From Beverwykella pulmonaria (Eukaryota > Ascomycota > Dothideomycetes > Pleosporales > Melanommataceae), in the NCBI GenBank assembly GCA_001599595.1, contig BCHH01000016.1, positions 677,901 through 741,900 of the forward strand: DNA of 64,000 bases, read 5' to 3'. Shown here piece after piece: positions 47,075 to 58,566 of the stretch. Within the stretch, counting starts at the first letter, position 1. Each line of letters begins with the position of its first letter. Position numbers and translations under genes: made by a program. The notes below the pieces were generated by a model. It ran no database searches and was not told the origin of the DNA. It was given only the letters and a program-made list of their open reading frames with translations.

Positions 47075-48118
47075 ATGGCGGCCGTCAAATCCATGCTCCC
47101 TTGGACATCCACACCACTCATCGTTAACGCCCCCATGGCCGGATTCTCAGGTGGCGCTCTCGCCGCCGCCGTAACTCTCTCTGGTGGTCTCGGCCAAATA
47201 GGCAGCCTCTTTGACATGAACACCCTCCGCACCGAGCTTGAAACCGCAAAATCAGCCTTTTACTCAGACCCCCACCTGTCTTTATCCAAAACACTTCCCA
47301 TCGGTATCGGCCTCCTCCCTTTTGTCCTTAAAATCGAACAAGTACTACCCATCCTTAACGACTTCAAACCCGCAGTTGTCTGGCTCTTCGCCGCGAAACA
47401 GTTCTCCGACTACGGCGACTGGACGAGCCAGATTCGCGCCGTGAGTTCGGAGAGCAAAATCTGGATCCAGTGCGGAAGCGTCTCCGCTGCTTTAGAGATC
47501 TCCAGAACAGCAAAACCAGATGTGCTTGTCATGCAAGGTGCTGATGCAGGCGGTCACGGTTTCGAGAAAGGCGCGGGTGTTATCTCGTTGCTGCCTGAGG
47601 CCGCAGATACGCTTGCTAGAGAAGGTTTTGGAAGTATCCCGCTGATTGCAAGTGGTGGGATTGTAGACGGACGCGGCGTAGCCGCTGCGCTTGCTCTCGG
47701 TGCAGCGGGTGTTGTGATGGGGACCAGGTTCCTCGCAGCGAAGGAAACGGTGGTCCATCCGAAGTATCAAACAGCAGTGCTGGAAGCACAAGATGGTGGC
47801 CAAGTTACTAAGCGCAGCAAGCTCTTTGATGAGCTACGGGGCCCGAATATATGGCCCGAAGTGTATGATGGAAGGAGTCTGGTGGTGCAGAGTTATGTGG
47901 ATCATGTCAGTGGAGTGGAGATTGACGAGATTAGGAGGCTGCATAATGAGGCAGTGAAGAACGAGGATGCGGGGTATGCGCTGGATCTGAAGGGGAGAGC
48001 GGCGATTTGGGCGGGAACGGGCGTGGGGATGGTGAAGAAGGTGGAGAGTGCAAAGGATATTGTGGAATCTGTGAGGAGGGAGGCGAAAGAGGTGTTGAAT
48101 AGGGTCGCGAAGATTTGA
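47075..48118 (+). CDS. Nitronate monooxygenase (2-nitropropane dioxygenase type)
   Basis: Intronless, 347 residues, start context acaaccATGgc. It is an FMN-dependent TIM-barrel enzyme that oxidises alkyl nitronates such as propionate-3-nitronate to aldehydes or oxo acids and nitrite. Visible are NAPMAGFSGGALAAAVTLSG at the N-terminus, the FMN-binding MQGADAGGHG, and the phosphate-binding LIASGGIVDGRG with ALGAAGVVMGTRFLA. No targeting signal is seen. The length is normal. Physiological use is probably detoxification of nitro compounds, an inference from the family. Confidence 0.95.
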   Translation: MAAVKSMLPWTSTPLIVNAPMAGFSGGALAAAVTLSGGLGQIGSLFDMNTLRTELETAKSAFYSDPHLSLSKTLPIGIGLLPFVLKIEQVLPILNDFKPAVVWLFAAKQFSDYGDWTSQIRAVSSESKIWIQCGSVSAALEISRTAKPDVLVMQGADAGGHGFEKGAGVISLLPEAADTLAREGFGSIPLIASGGIVDGRGVAAALALGAAGVVMGTRFLAAKETVVHPKYQTAVLEAQDGGQVTKRSKLFDELRGPNIWPEVYDGRSLVVQSYVDHVSGVEIDEIRRLHNEAVKNEDAGYALDLKGRAAIWAGTGVGMVKKVESAKDIVESVRREAKEVLNRVAKI

Positions 48119-48582
48119 ACAATCAGGACCTAAGACAACTGCGGCGGTGCAGGAAGCTTAGAATCTGAACGAATTTTGAGGCACAGTGGGAGAGTCAGGA
48201 CTTGTGATACGTTTCGAACCTTCTACCATGCAATCAAGATCTTGGATCAAATTAAGAGAATGAAAGATAACTTAGGAAGTACTACTTCACCTACCAGTAG
48301 GTTAAGATAGGTTCACCTACCCACTTAAATCGTATTGTATGCTTCACGATAAAATACTACCGGCTTGTACTCTGACTAGTCTACGGTGTACGAGAAAATA
48401 CTCCGAACAGTAACGCGCAGCCACATCCAAATCAAGTAAAGCGCCTTTCGTTTCACGCCCTATGAATGATGTCCTGCGTATAATGATCTTGGCGTTTGAA
48501 GTACTCTTTGTCGAATTCTTTCATCTGGTCCTGAATATTTCTTCATTCTGATTCTTTCTGTCTCCATAATACTTCGTACGAA
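48119..48582. other. Intergenic region
   Basis: No gene seen. The middle part (48260-48400) is AT-rich with repeated CTACC/TAGG words, possibly mutated repeat remains. Confidence 0.45.
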
Positions 48583-49067
48583 ATGCCGACTATCTCTCCA
48601 AAGCTCTCAACCACGACGGTTCTCTCTACCATCACCACCTATTACAATCCCAAACTCGTCGCACTTCTCAACGACAGCATCGAATTCCGCGTCGCCAAGA
48701 TCCTCGGCGATTTTGTCTGGCACTCTCATAGCACAACCGACGAACTCTTCATGGTCCTTGAGGGCGGTCCTCTCATTCTCAGATTTCGATATGTATTTGA
48801 TGATGAGACATCAGAAGAGATTGTGGTACTAGGGAAAGGAGAGCTCTTTGTGGTACCGGCAGGCACGCAACATCTTCCTGGCGCGGAGGAGGAGGTCAGT
48901 GTGTTGATTGTGGAGAGTAAAGGGGAATTGAATACGGGAGATTTGGGGGTTACGTAAGTGAGGCATTTGGTCTGGATGATGTCGAGATGAGCATGTGGAC
49001 GTGTGCTGACCAGTACAGAGAGAAGACGGTGGTAATCGAAGATGTAAGGCAACGAGACGGTGTCTAG
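48583..49067 (+). CDS. Single-domain cupin protein
   Basis: Two exons, 48583-48953 and 49019-49067 (65-bp intron), giving 139 residues. Without splicing the frame stops just after the donor. The cupin metal site is partly visible: WHSHSTTDELFMVLEG supplies the His-x-His and Glu, and ELFVVPAGTQHLPGAEEE supplies the final His. The protein is a small cytosolic beta-barrel; substrate unknown. The spliced tail adds TEKTVVIEDVRQRDGV. Confidence 0.88.
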
Positions 49068-50141
49068 AGCCGTGTCAGCAGCGGGGCTACGTATTCGTGG
49101 GCCAGGCTGAGACACGCAAATCCGGGAGGTGCCACCAATTCGACCCGATGGAAAACCCTCAGGTCCGAGCATATTTAGATTATAACCCGCAGTGCTGTTA
49201 TCAAGAGCCTAATTAGGCTACTTAAGGACTACTCAGAATCCTATAGAAGAGCCTGGTCAGGACTTACTACAAAATACTTCTAGTTCGTTCTATTCCTTAG
49301 CTTGCACTAATCCGCAGCCCCGCATTGACGTACTGCTCCTTCGTTACCAAATCGCAAGTTCTCCAACATAATAACACTTTTTAACAGATTAGCTTACATA
49401 GCCCATTGCAAGCCGCCGTCCTAGGGCACCCTTAGCTAGTATTCGTAGCATTATCCTTCTTAAGTTTTCGAGCTGCACGGATTTGATTTTTGTTTCTATT
49501 TGTCCTAAATCTTTGATTGATACTTCCGACGCCTTCCCCCTCCTCATTGTATCATACGTCTACCCTGAGTCCGTAGATCCGGATAGCAGTCTTCTCTCTT
49601 CCTTCATGTTTAATCTCATAGGCACCTCGTCTTGGCATCAGAGCTTCCAGCGCTCAAGCACTCCCACCGTACCCTCCACACCCAATGAAATAACACCACT
49701 ACTACATGCATTCGCCCTCGCAGCATCTTCATATTCGAGTAACCGCGAAAAAGTCCAATCCACGCATGCCATGAGGAGTGTGCACCAAGCACAGCCATAC
49801 CTGGCGCGAGTCTAGTAGGAGGGACTGTGGAGTCGGTTGCACTTCCGTTTGTGGAGTGTTTGGATAGAGGAAATTGGTCATTTTGTGGAGAGATACGGCC
49901 GAAGAAAGAAAAGTTGCATGATGAAGTGGTCGTTGATGACGAGGATGGATGGGCGGAGCACTGCCGAACTGAAACATGCAGATCATGAATAAACGTGCAC
50001 CCCTGCAACATGGAACATGTTCCATAGCTACATGATATGAGCAGACTCAAATTGACCACTGTATATACAAGGATCTTGCCCAACACCACGTCGCATGCTC
50101 CACGTCCCCACCGTCAATCATCAACTTCAAACAACATCTAG
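49068..50141. other. Intergenic, partly AT-rich repeat-like
   Basis: No gene supported. 49190-49470 is rich in TA and in CTTA/CTAG words, as in RIP-mutated repeat remains, but I cannot identify the parent element. The antisense ORFs at 49483-49815 and 49616-50089 show no domain. Confidence 0.45.
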
Positions 50142-52330
50142 TCAACTCCCATCCACACTCACACCCACCACACTCTCCGTTTTTCTCCTCCCCTTATTCC
50201 TCCTCTTCCTGTCTTCCCCGGTAAGATCGCTAATAAAATCAGAACTATCTTTCCCACTTCCGCTACCCTCACCACGGCCCAGTCCGGCTATCATCCCGCC
50301 CACGGCTTTGCTGACACCGACGGTAATGCCTCGTTCCCCAAACACGTTTGATTTCCCGCCTTTGTGACTTTCGATGCTCGTACGTCTTGCGCTTCGCTGG
50401 GTGATTGGTGTGGAGGGCTCACTACGGTCGCCGGCGACTTCATCGGAGGACCACCATCCTTCTGGGCGGGAGGTGGAAGAATGCGCGGTGATTTGCGATG
50501 CGTTTATGCTTCCTCCTGGGGAGCCTGCTAATGTGCTTACTGGTACCTTCCCTGCAGGCGGAGGGGAGGTTGTAGTAGGATGTGTCGGCGAGTGGTGCCG
50601 CTCAACGGCAGCGGCGTAGCCAGAAGCGGGGTGCGGAATCTTCGACACTTGGGCAGCGGGAGACTGAGGGTGTGGGCTTTCCAGGCCCTCATTTCTTTCG
50701 TCGTGGAAAGAAATTCTCCTCGTATTCTGGCTGACTTTTCTGGGCCTCAATACAACCGGACTTGACGAACTCTCATCTCCAGCATCATCGCCTTCTAGAC
50801 TTGGTAGGGCACCCGACTCAGGTAGCAGTCCACGATATCGGCCAGGTGAACGGAAACGCTTGTCTTTTCGGACTTCGAAGATAGAGTGTTCAATTCCTGC
50901 GTATTCATCTAGAGCCTCAAACACGTGCGGGAACACAAGCTGGTCGACTGTGGAGGCCCAAAGGAAGTCTAAATGCTCGTAGTGGGGAATTTCTTTGGCT
51001 ATGGTGTGTCTGGGGAGTTCTTTCAGCATAACTTCAATGTCTACGAGGCTGTCCGAGCCGCCATAGACCAGAACGATGGGTGTTTTGATATTCTTTGTGG
51101 GGAACTTGGCCACCTTATAGTATTTGCTGCGATTGGACGTGATTGGATTCGGTGCTTCGTCATCGTACATCTGGAATACGCCGTTGCGGATAATTTGAAA
51201 CCAGTGAACAACGCTCTTCGTCGAAGTAAATGAGTAGAGATGCGGATAGGCGGCAAGCTTTTGATGGGGTGCAATGTTGGTGGCAGTCCAGTTGAAGAGG
51301 AACCTCAAAGACACGTCGATGAAGCGCACAAAGATGGGTGGGTAGAGAATCGATTGCCACATGGTAGCGGATCCGAGAATGGCACGCCGACCAAATGCGA
51401 GGAAGAGGATGTCTGGAGAAGCTTTGACGAAGGAGTCCACGATGGATGAGCTTAGACCGCCTGGTGACATTGCTGGGGCAAGGGCGATGAATACATCGAC
51501 CTTGTCATTTAAGGTGGGATGAATGGACAAGGTCGCAAATGCCTGGGCGGTGCCTTGGGAAAACCCTATATAGGACAATGAGGGCTGGTGCGTGGTGCTC
51601 AGGATGTAGGCAATTGAGTCGGGAATATCGTGAAAGGCGAATTGGTCCATACTGAAGTTCCAAAAGGCCGTGGAGGTCGGCGCGGTATGCACGGACTTCT
51701 TGGAGTACTTGTTTCCCCGATTATTGCCCAGCTGTGAGGCGTCAGTCTACAATATGCATGCAGGAGGTTCTACACAGGGCTGAGCCAATCGCCAGCCCTG
51801 GATTGGAAACTCACCCAAACATCATATCCCCGCTCGACAAGCTCGAATGGCAGACACCTCTCTCTATCCGTGAGACAGACCCAGACCTCGCTGTTCATCA
51901 TCAGCCCATGATGCATGTACACGACCTTCTTCTTGACGCCGCCCTTTCCTGGCCCGGCATTGACCCTCACATCCTCCTCACCCCTCCGCCAGCCTAGTCT
52001 GTGGACTCCAAGCAGATATCCGTCGCTTGTCTGCACTACGTGTTCTTCGGCGTAGTAGCCATAGAGATCGCATAGCTCGGTGAAGTCGGATGAATTGGCG
52101 ATGGAGGACCACACCCCCTTCTTTTTCTGCCGCGAACGGCGCGAGGACGGCGAGGAGAGGTGGTTGAAGAGGCGCCGTGTGATGCGGTAGCAGAAGTTGA
52201 TGATGGGCGTTGGCAAAGCGAGCGTGATGACGGCAATTAGGCTTTCGAGGGCGATGAGAACTATGGAGAGGAGGAGGTAGAAGTAGTCGGTGACATGGAG
52301 GCGGGAGAGGAACGGGATATGGAGGGCCAT
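50142..52330 (-). CDS. TGL1/YEH-type sterol esterase (alpha/beta hydrolase)
   Basis: Two exons, 52330-51815 and 51731-50142 (83-bp intron), giving 701 residues. An N-terminal membrane helix (about 10-45) anchors it, as in lipid-droplet or ER steryl ester hydrolases. The AB-hydrolase lipase segment includes YAEEHVVQTSDGYLLGVHR and the oxyanion HHGLMMNS. The junction reads GYDVWLGNNRGNKYS, a family hallmark across the intron. The nucleophile elbow is GFSQG, with the acid in YGGSDSLVD and the His in HYEHLDFLW. The last roughly 250 residues are Ser/Pro/Arg-rich and disordered, longer than in yeast Tgl1. An in-frame ATG at 52405 would add 25 residues. Confidence 0.92.
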
Positions 52331-52670
52331 GTTTGTGATGGAAGCCTGCTCCACGGAATTGTTTGTACAGGGGGGCACGAAAACGATCAAGGCGGGGGCA
52401 ACCAAGGTCTCCAGTTGCCCATGTCGTCGCTCCGAGGATACGAAGAGCGTGGGAATAGAGAAGTGCGAAGTTGCTGGGAACAGGCCATTGTTTTGGGGTT
52501 AGGCCTTCGGGATCTTATGACGTTCACGGCGGAGCCCCTGTCATGGCATGTGAAAATTGCCGGCGCCGGCGCCGGCAGCGGCAGCGGCAGCGGTAGCGGC
52601 AAGTTCCGCCGTTCCACCCAATGTTGCGGCCGCAAGAGAGACACAATATAATTGACAGACACCATCCACA
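52331..52670. promoter_or_regulatory. Bidirectional promoter TGL1-like/PET191
   Basis: A 340-bp divergent promoter. It contains a GC-rich GCCGGC/GGCAGC tandem run at about 52559-52600. Confidence 0.5.
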
Positions 52671-53129
52671 ATGCCGCAGTCGTGCAAGGACATCCGTGAG
52701 TTGCGCCGCGAATCTCCACCGCCGTTCGACCCCCACTGACAACATGAAATTGTAGGCGCCGCGCTGGCCTTCTGCTTGCAGAACTCGGACTGCATCATGG
52801 TGGAGCGCCACCAACCTGGCGACTGCCTTCGCCCTCCTCTCAAATACACCCTCCCCACCCAATGCCAGCAGCTCCAGAAAGGCTATGGCGAGTGCAAGAA
52901 GGGCCTGATAGATATGCGCAAGCGATTTCGCGGAAACCGCCCCATTGCTGTTGCGGGCCAGCTCGAGACGGGCGCCTTTGGAAAGGGCCGTGCCGTGGAA
53001 GACGAGAAGCTCGGAACCATAGAAGAGAGGGGTTATATGCTCTATGCGGGGCGCCCGTACAAGGGTGTCAGAGAGACCAAGGGCGACGAGGACCCCGAAG
53101 CACAGAACGATGGCAATGAGAAAAAGTAG
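52671..53129 (+). CDS. PET191: Cytochrome c oxidase assembly factor PET191/COA5
   Basis: Two exons, 52671-52695 and 52756-53129 (60-bp intron), giving 132 residues. PET191 is a mitochondrial intermembrane-space twin-Cx9C protein needed for complex IV assembly and imported by the Mia40 pathway. The Cys pattern is SCKDIRAALAFC across the intron, then SDC, GDC, TQC and GECKKGLID. The 25-nt first exon carries MPQSCKDI. The chain continues about 60 residues beyond the yeast protein as a polar tail. Confidence 0.95.
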
Positions 53130-56100
53130 GCTTGAGAGAGAAGGTTGGGACCGAATGAAAGACACAGCAGCCATGATACTTCAAGAGGCAGAAGAGAGCA
53201 CACCCTTGGACTTTGGGCGAAGCCATGCCCCTCCAGATTACCGTCGATGCCATGTGAGTTTGGGGAGGGCACAAGATAGAGACCCGCAGTCGTTCCGTTG
53301 AAATTGAGGACTTGGCATATTCAGCATCCATCCATCGGCGTTAGGGGACGGCTAGGCATCTGGGAAATATCCCCCCTCTGTAACAGTATCGATACTCAAA
53401 TCATACAATCAACACTTGTAATATACACACCTTGCTATGCTCTCCAGTAACCCTCTACTCTGACGCGTCTCCTCTCACCGACTTCTCCTGCGGTCCCACA
53501 ATTCTCTAGAGTCATAGCAACGAATGACAAAGAGCAGGATCGGCATCGAGGCAGCACTGGTCGAGGGGCGACTATCACCACATTCACGGGATGTAACAGT
53601 CACATCACTCCCTGCCACCTTTCCTGCAACAGTTCCGCTTTTCTCTCACATGCCTACCATGCGAAATTTCCATCACTGCACGAGATCAATCTCTCCACTT
53701 TTCTTTCCCACTATATGACAGTCTGGTACATGAGTCCTCCAGCTTCCCAATGGCGAAAAATGCACCGTTCCACGGGTTCGTCAGTAACAACCGCTCATTC
53801 GTGCGTTCCTATGCATTCACTTCTACTGTTGCCTTGCCCATCCCACCACATCCCACTTTGCATTCTCCACCCCTCCATCGGCCACCTCCGAACTTCCAAT
53901 ACGATCCCAAACATGAAGCTTCAATCTGTGTTCCTTACTGCCCAAGCACTCCAACACTGTAAGGCAATGGCCAGACTATACGAGGCGCTAAAGAGAGGGA
54001 CGAAGAGCGGTGTACGCAACAACAATCCTCAGATCCCGGGCATATTTTCCTCGGCACCAAGAGGGCGCCTCAGGGCACCAAAGGAGACGCGCCTCAGGGC
54101 AGAATCCCAAACCCAAAATCTGGAAGCCTGAGTTTGCGTTGAACACAGGCCGCCCGGGATACACGAAGTCGCTTGGCGCTAAGGCTGACCGGACTAAAAG
54201 AGCAACATGTTTATTCGGCCACAGTGCGTAGCTGTGAGCTGAACGCACCTAAGCCAGTGCTGGGACTCGCAAGGGTTGATTAACAGTCGATGTTGGATGT
54301 GCTATGAAAGTGAAGCTTAAAGGGCGAGGAGGGCGAGGAGGGCGAGGGCGTGGGCGTGGGCGTGGGCGTGAGCTGAGTACGCCCCGCATAGTACACCACA
54401 CCGCAGCACAGTCACCATACCTGTGCGACGTGACGTTTCCCATCCTGCTCTCAGCGACCCATGTATTCAGCTTGCTCCGACTTATTGACTACCGCTACCA
54501 CTACCGCTACCACACGTGCGGACCACCCATCCACGAAGAGCAGAATAGCACCTCGTCTCGTTCAAGAGGCCATGTCACATGTTCAATCAACTGTCACCCA
54601 GCCGATAAAGTGGGGCCCTTCCAAACATTTATGTCAATCCATTTAGTAGGCGATCGACACCAGTCCGCTTTTTACTCTTTTAGGAAACCATTATCATTTA
54701 GATCCGAGGCATCGCCGAGCTCTCCTTTGCCAATTTGCACTCGTATTGTTTTTGGATCTGCAAACGCATCGCTTAAGTCGATTGCAGTGAATTTCCTCGT
54801 ACGTCGCCATGTCATACATTGATTTTGGAAAATCTCTAGCGCCAGTGAGCGATTCATGGAACACACAGCCTGTATCCCGGTCCACGGGCGACCCGACTGC
54901 CATCATCTTTCCCTCCCTCCACTCTAGATTCTAGATTCAAGAAGCTAGAGAGCAGGATCATGCATGTAAAGTGACATGGTCGACATGTGGCACTGCAAGG
55001 GGCGAAGTACCCTCGTCCCTTCCTCGAGCAGCCTAATCCAACATCCGTCAGTCTGGATCTTCTGCATGCGGAAGTTGGACGTTCTGCAGGTGAATATTCT
55101 GCAGGCGCGTTGTGATGGCGAAGCCAAAAGCAGGCGGAGATGAACTGAGACGCAGGTGAAGAGTTTGGAATTTCACCTGCGCAGCGAGCACTGTAGGCAG
55201 CAGATTCTGGTGAACGTTAAGCACGCTGCGTCAGTAGCGCCCCTTCTCCACTCTCCACTTGAAATTTGCGCAAAACTCTCATTCAAGGCAAATCTCTCAC
55301 GTTGCGCGCAAATTCCCAAATTCCCAAAACAAACACGAGCGCTCAACAAGCAGGCAAGCATAGGCGCATTTCTAAGGATCAGCGCATGCCTCAGATCCGA
55401 GCCGTGAGACAAAACGCCATCATCGCGCCACAAGCTTAGCTTCCTACAAACTGGGGCGCAGGGGCGCTACCGCCATCTCATCTGATCGTAGAAGAGATGG
55501 CAGGATGAGGCTTCCACTGTTGGGCTTGTTTAGGTTTCTAGGGCGCAGGCTGCGCCTTGTTGCTACTTGTTTAGGGACTTGTAAATGTGAGAGTTGAGGC
55601 ATTTTCATGGTGAGATGGAGGTTGGAATTGAGGTTGAGCGCACGGCACAGGTAAGCTGGGCACTTAAGCTTAAGTCTCCGGCAGGGCGATACGATATGTA
55701 CGATGCGCTGAGGCAGTGCGCTGATCGCTGATCACGACATCACCTAGAGCCTGGACATGGAGGAAAGAAGCATGAGGTGTGTAAGGATGCAATGAATGAT
55801 TATGATGAGGCCAAAATGAAATGCGCATATCCTAGTGGAGCACACGCCGAGATCTAATAACAAGAATTCAATGCCGCTCGAATGCTGCACACGCTATGCT
55901 TGACATGAAGATCCCCTGGCAGCGTGATCAACAACCAGCATTTAATCTTAAAGAAACATAAGAACCGAGGATAAGATTAGGAAAGAAAATGACATGGGAT
56001 AGTTATCAAGGGATCTGGTATCGCGAGCAAGGGAAGCATGGATCATAAAAAGACCAAGACCACCAACGTCTGACAAATGAAAAGGAGCGTGCAATTTGAT

Positions 56101-56196
56101 ATTCCTTCAATCATATCAACCGTCTCTCATCCTGTATTGATCAGCAGCAGCACTTTGCAAACGATCTTGGAGCAGACTGACCTACGCTGCCTCATT
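53130..56196. other. 3-kb stretch without supported genes
   Basis: No gene seen. The 54304-54822 ORF is Arg/Gly low-complexity at its start because it reads through the G-rich repeat, and has no domain. 55640-56060 is AT-rich. Confidence 0.55.
54322..54366 (+). repeat. G-tract tandem repeat (GGGCGAGGA then GGGCGT units)
   Basis: Seven GGG tracts are spaced 3-6 nt apart in 45 bases, first as GGGCGAGGA units and then as GGGCGT units. The spacing satisfies the usual G-quadruplex rule on the plus strand. No gene is adjacent. Confidence 0.8.
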
Positions 56197-56745
56197 CTAC
56201 TTCCTAACTACCTTCTCCACGGTGCAACGATCGCACCGCCAGTGATTACTGCAGTACGAGCACCCTTTGTCGTATGCAACGCTGTTATCTCCGTAGCTGC
56301 AATTGCAGCAATACCAACGATACTCGACTTGCCCACCGTTGGCCGTGGGAACACTGTTATGAGGGAGGTGTCCATGTCCAATACATCCAGTGTCAGGAGA
56401 GGTGAGGCCCGAAGCTGTGAGAGGGATTGAGTGATGTGATGTATCCAAAGGAAGATCAGAGAGTATGTCAAGGCCGGTGGGTGTGAAAATCGTGTGCAGT
56501 GTGGAGGACTCGGAAGCGGTCGAAGTGGGCGTCGGGTAACTTGGTTCCATGGCTGCAAAAAGGTTACAGACTACGTCTCTGCACTCAAACTGGGCGTCCC
56601 CAGCTTCTGAGTCTTCGTCTGAATCGTCGACGGTTTCGGTGGTGCAGTTGTCGCAACGGTAGTGCTCGCAGGTGCAGATAGAATGCACAGCGGCGGTGTA
56701 AGGACCTGAGTAACAGTAACAGCAGTACCACACCTCGGTCGGCAT
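56197..56745 (-). CDS. Cysteine-rich protein with two WYCC zinc modules, 182 aa
   Basis: Single exon with an ATG after a purine-poor leader. Two similar modules flank a Ser/Thr-rich middle: VWYCCYCYSGPY...CTCEHYRCDNC at about 6-38 and RWYCCNCSYGD...CSYCSNHWRCDRC at about 142-176. The spacing of paired CxxC motifs suggests treble-clef or RanBP2-like zinc binding, a module common in small proteins of filamentous ascomycetes with no known role. No signal peptide. A related gene lies 1.4 kb upstream at 58165-58566 on the same strand. Confidence 0.7.
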   Translation of the reverse strand: MPTEVWYCCYCYSGPYTAAVHSICTCEHYRCDNCTTETVDDSDEDSEAGDAQFECRDVVCNLFAAMEPSYPTPTSTASESSTLHTIFTPTGLDILSDLPLDTSHHSIPLTASGLTSPDTGCIGHGHLPHNSVPTANGGQVEYRWYCCNCSYGDNSVAYDKGCSYCSNHWRCDRCTVEKVVRK

Positions 56746-58164
56746 AGAAAGGGATCAGACAAGTGAAAACTGATCTGAAGAGGATAGGACGGTATTCAAG
56801 TAGAGCTAGAAGGGGGTTTCAGTGGTATATAAAGTGCGAGTGCGTGCGATGAACGAAAAAGCAAAGAAACCACAATAACAGGAGCGCCGACGCTCTTCTT
56901 ATCCACATTCCACACATGGGAGGACGTGAAGGACGCGTCCTTCGCTCACAGTCACTACCGCTTGTGCCTTGAAACCGTTACGCCACATTTCCATCGCCCT
57001 TTCAAGGACTAGTAGTGAGGCAGCTCAACGGGGCGCCACGGCGGTCACTTAGGGCGGGGGGCGCCGGCGCCATCCATATCATGCACGCACCCCTCCAGGA
57101 GATTGTTAGAGCTGAGTTGGGCGTGAAAATGGGTGTTGATTCGTAGGGCGTGAAAACGCTAAATGAAGCACGAAAAATATGAGCATCCTGGAAACCTAAA
57201 CGCAACGGTAAGGGGGCAAAGGAGGCGATGCTGAATAAATTAAGGTGAGCGTGATATGCTCCCCATGATTGATTCCTGCTTTGTTTGCTTCCACCACGGA
57301 GCCTGAATGGCCTTAGGCTTATTCACACTCTTGGCATGGTCCTTCTTCCGGTCTCCGATCAAATAACTTTGTCCTCGTAAGGCTAACCGGAAAGCACATT
57401 TGCCTTTTTCCTTATTCGGTAAGACGGCGAAACAGGTGACCGCAATCTCAGCCTTCTGACTTTATGCCATGTTTTTTTGCTGCGAGATGATGGGAAAGTA
57501 TCTAGATTTACATTTCGATTGTGCTGGGACCACGAGGCTTGAATCCTTGAATACATGCATATGTGATGCCGGCATATTCGCCCCTGCTTGAATCTTGATG
57601 TTTGAGTAGGAAGATAATATGTCGCTGCATATGTAAAAAAGGGCGACAGTGACAGTGTAAGACCATGTTCAACTAGTTAAAGCCAAAATCGAATATTTCA
57701 ATCGGTGAATGTAAAAAATGCCGAAATTTATGCCCAAAATCCAATTGTAACGTATATGAATTGGACGGAAACCCCGGTGAGGGGGCGGCCTGCGTATGGC
57801 ACGTCCATATAATTCTTTCAGTAGTAACTGCGCTAACAAAATGCCTCGCTTGCTAAATGCCGGAAGAATGTCCACCAAAACCACCATCACAGGGATCGGA
57901 TTGTATAACAAAGAAATGAATCGAATGAAACATTGGAAGCATTACGTTCAAAAATAAACCTAAGCGAGTGAGGAGACTGAACCCGCATCAGACGACATAG
58001 CCCTCCAAACGTACTCTGTCCATGAGACACGACAATAAGAAGTATTCGGTATGTTAAAAAAGTCAGAGGGTGCTGCCTTTCTAGGGATTGAGTTGGTAGA
58101 GACTGGGCTGAATAAGTCAGATTTGGACATGCCTGAGCTTGTGTTGACTGACTTGGTATTCCTT
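56746..58164. other. Intergenic region
   Basis: No supported gene. ORFs at 57002-57205, 57669-57911 and 57887-58222 lack domains. Confidence 0.5.
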
Positions 58165-58566
58165 CTATGGTGTTTCTTCGGTTTTGCAGGAGCCGCACTG
58201 GGCGTGGCTGCACCTCTGACAATTAGGTTGCCACGATCCATATGGACCATCTCCACACTCGCTGCAATACCAGACAGTGTTGCCGTCCATCGGTGCTTTC
58301 CCGTGGTTATCTTGTGCGTTTCCATCATAATCTCCAACGAGGCAGCTGTGCTCAGCGGTAGGTGAATGCTCGAATGGAAGTTGGTCTGGGAAGAATTCGG
58401 CATGGGGAAAAGTCGATGGAGGCATAGACAGGGTTATGGCGATAGATGGCGGGTAAAGGTGCCCATTACCGCCGAAGAACGTGCCGCATTGAAAAGGAAT
58501 GTACGAAGAAAACATCATCTGGTTTCCTTCTCCAGAAGAAGGGCGCAAGGTTGATAGAACAGTCAT
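58165..58566 (-). CDS. Small protein with one WYC zinc module, 133 aa
   Basis: Single exon from the ATG at 58566. The C-terminus holds one module, VWYCSECGDGPYG...CQRCSHAQCGSC, of the same type as in the 56197-56745 gene, after a Pro/Ser-rich region of about 95 residues. The two genes are probably paralogues. An unspliced plus-strand ORF overlaps but shows no family features. Confidence is limited by the low-complexity N-terminal half. Confidence 0.6.
   Translation of the reverse strand: MTVLSTLRPSSGEGNQMMFSSYIPFQCGTFFGGNGHLYPPSIAITLSMPPSTFPHAEFFPDQLPFEHSPTAEHSCLVGDYDGNAQDNHGKAPMDGNTVWYCSECGDGPYGSWQPNCQRCSHAQCGSCKTEETP

Noticed and set aside
52524..53174. 216-codon minus-strand ORF with a hydrophobic N-terminus
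   Set aside because: It is the antisense shadow of PET191, whose twin-Cx9C pattern is unmistakable.
54304..54822. 172-codon plus-strand ORF
   Set aside because: Its start is a read-through of the G-rich tandem repeat and the remainder has no family features.
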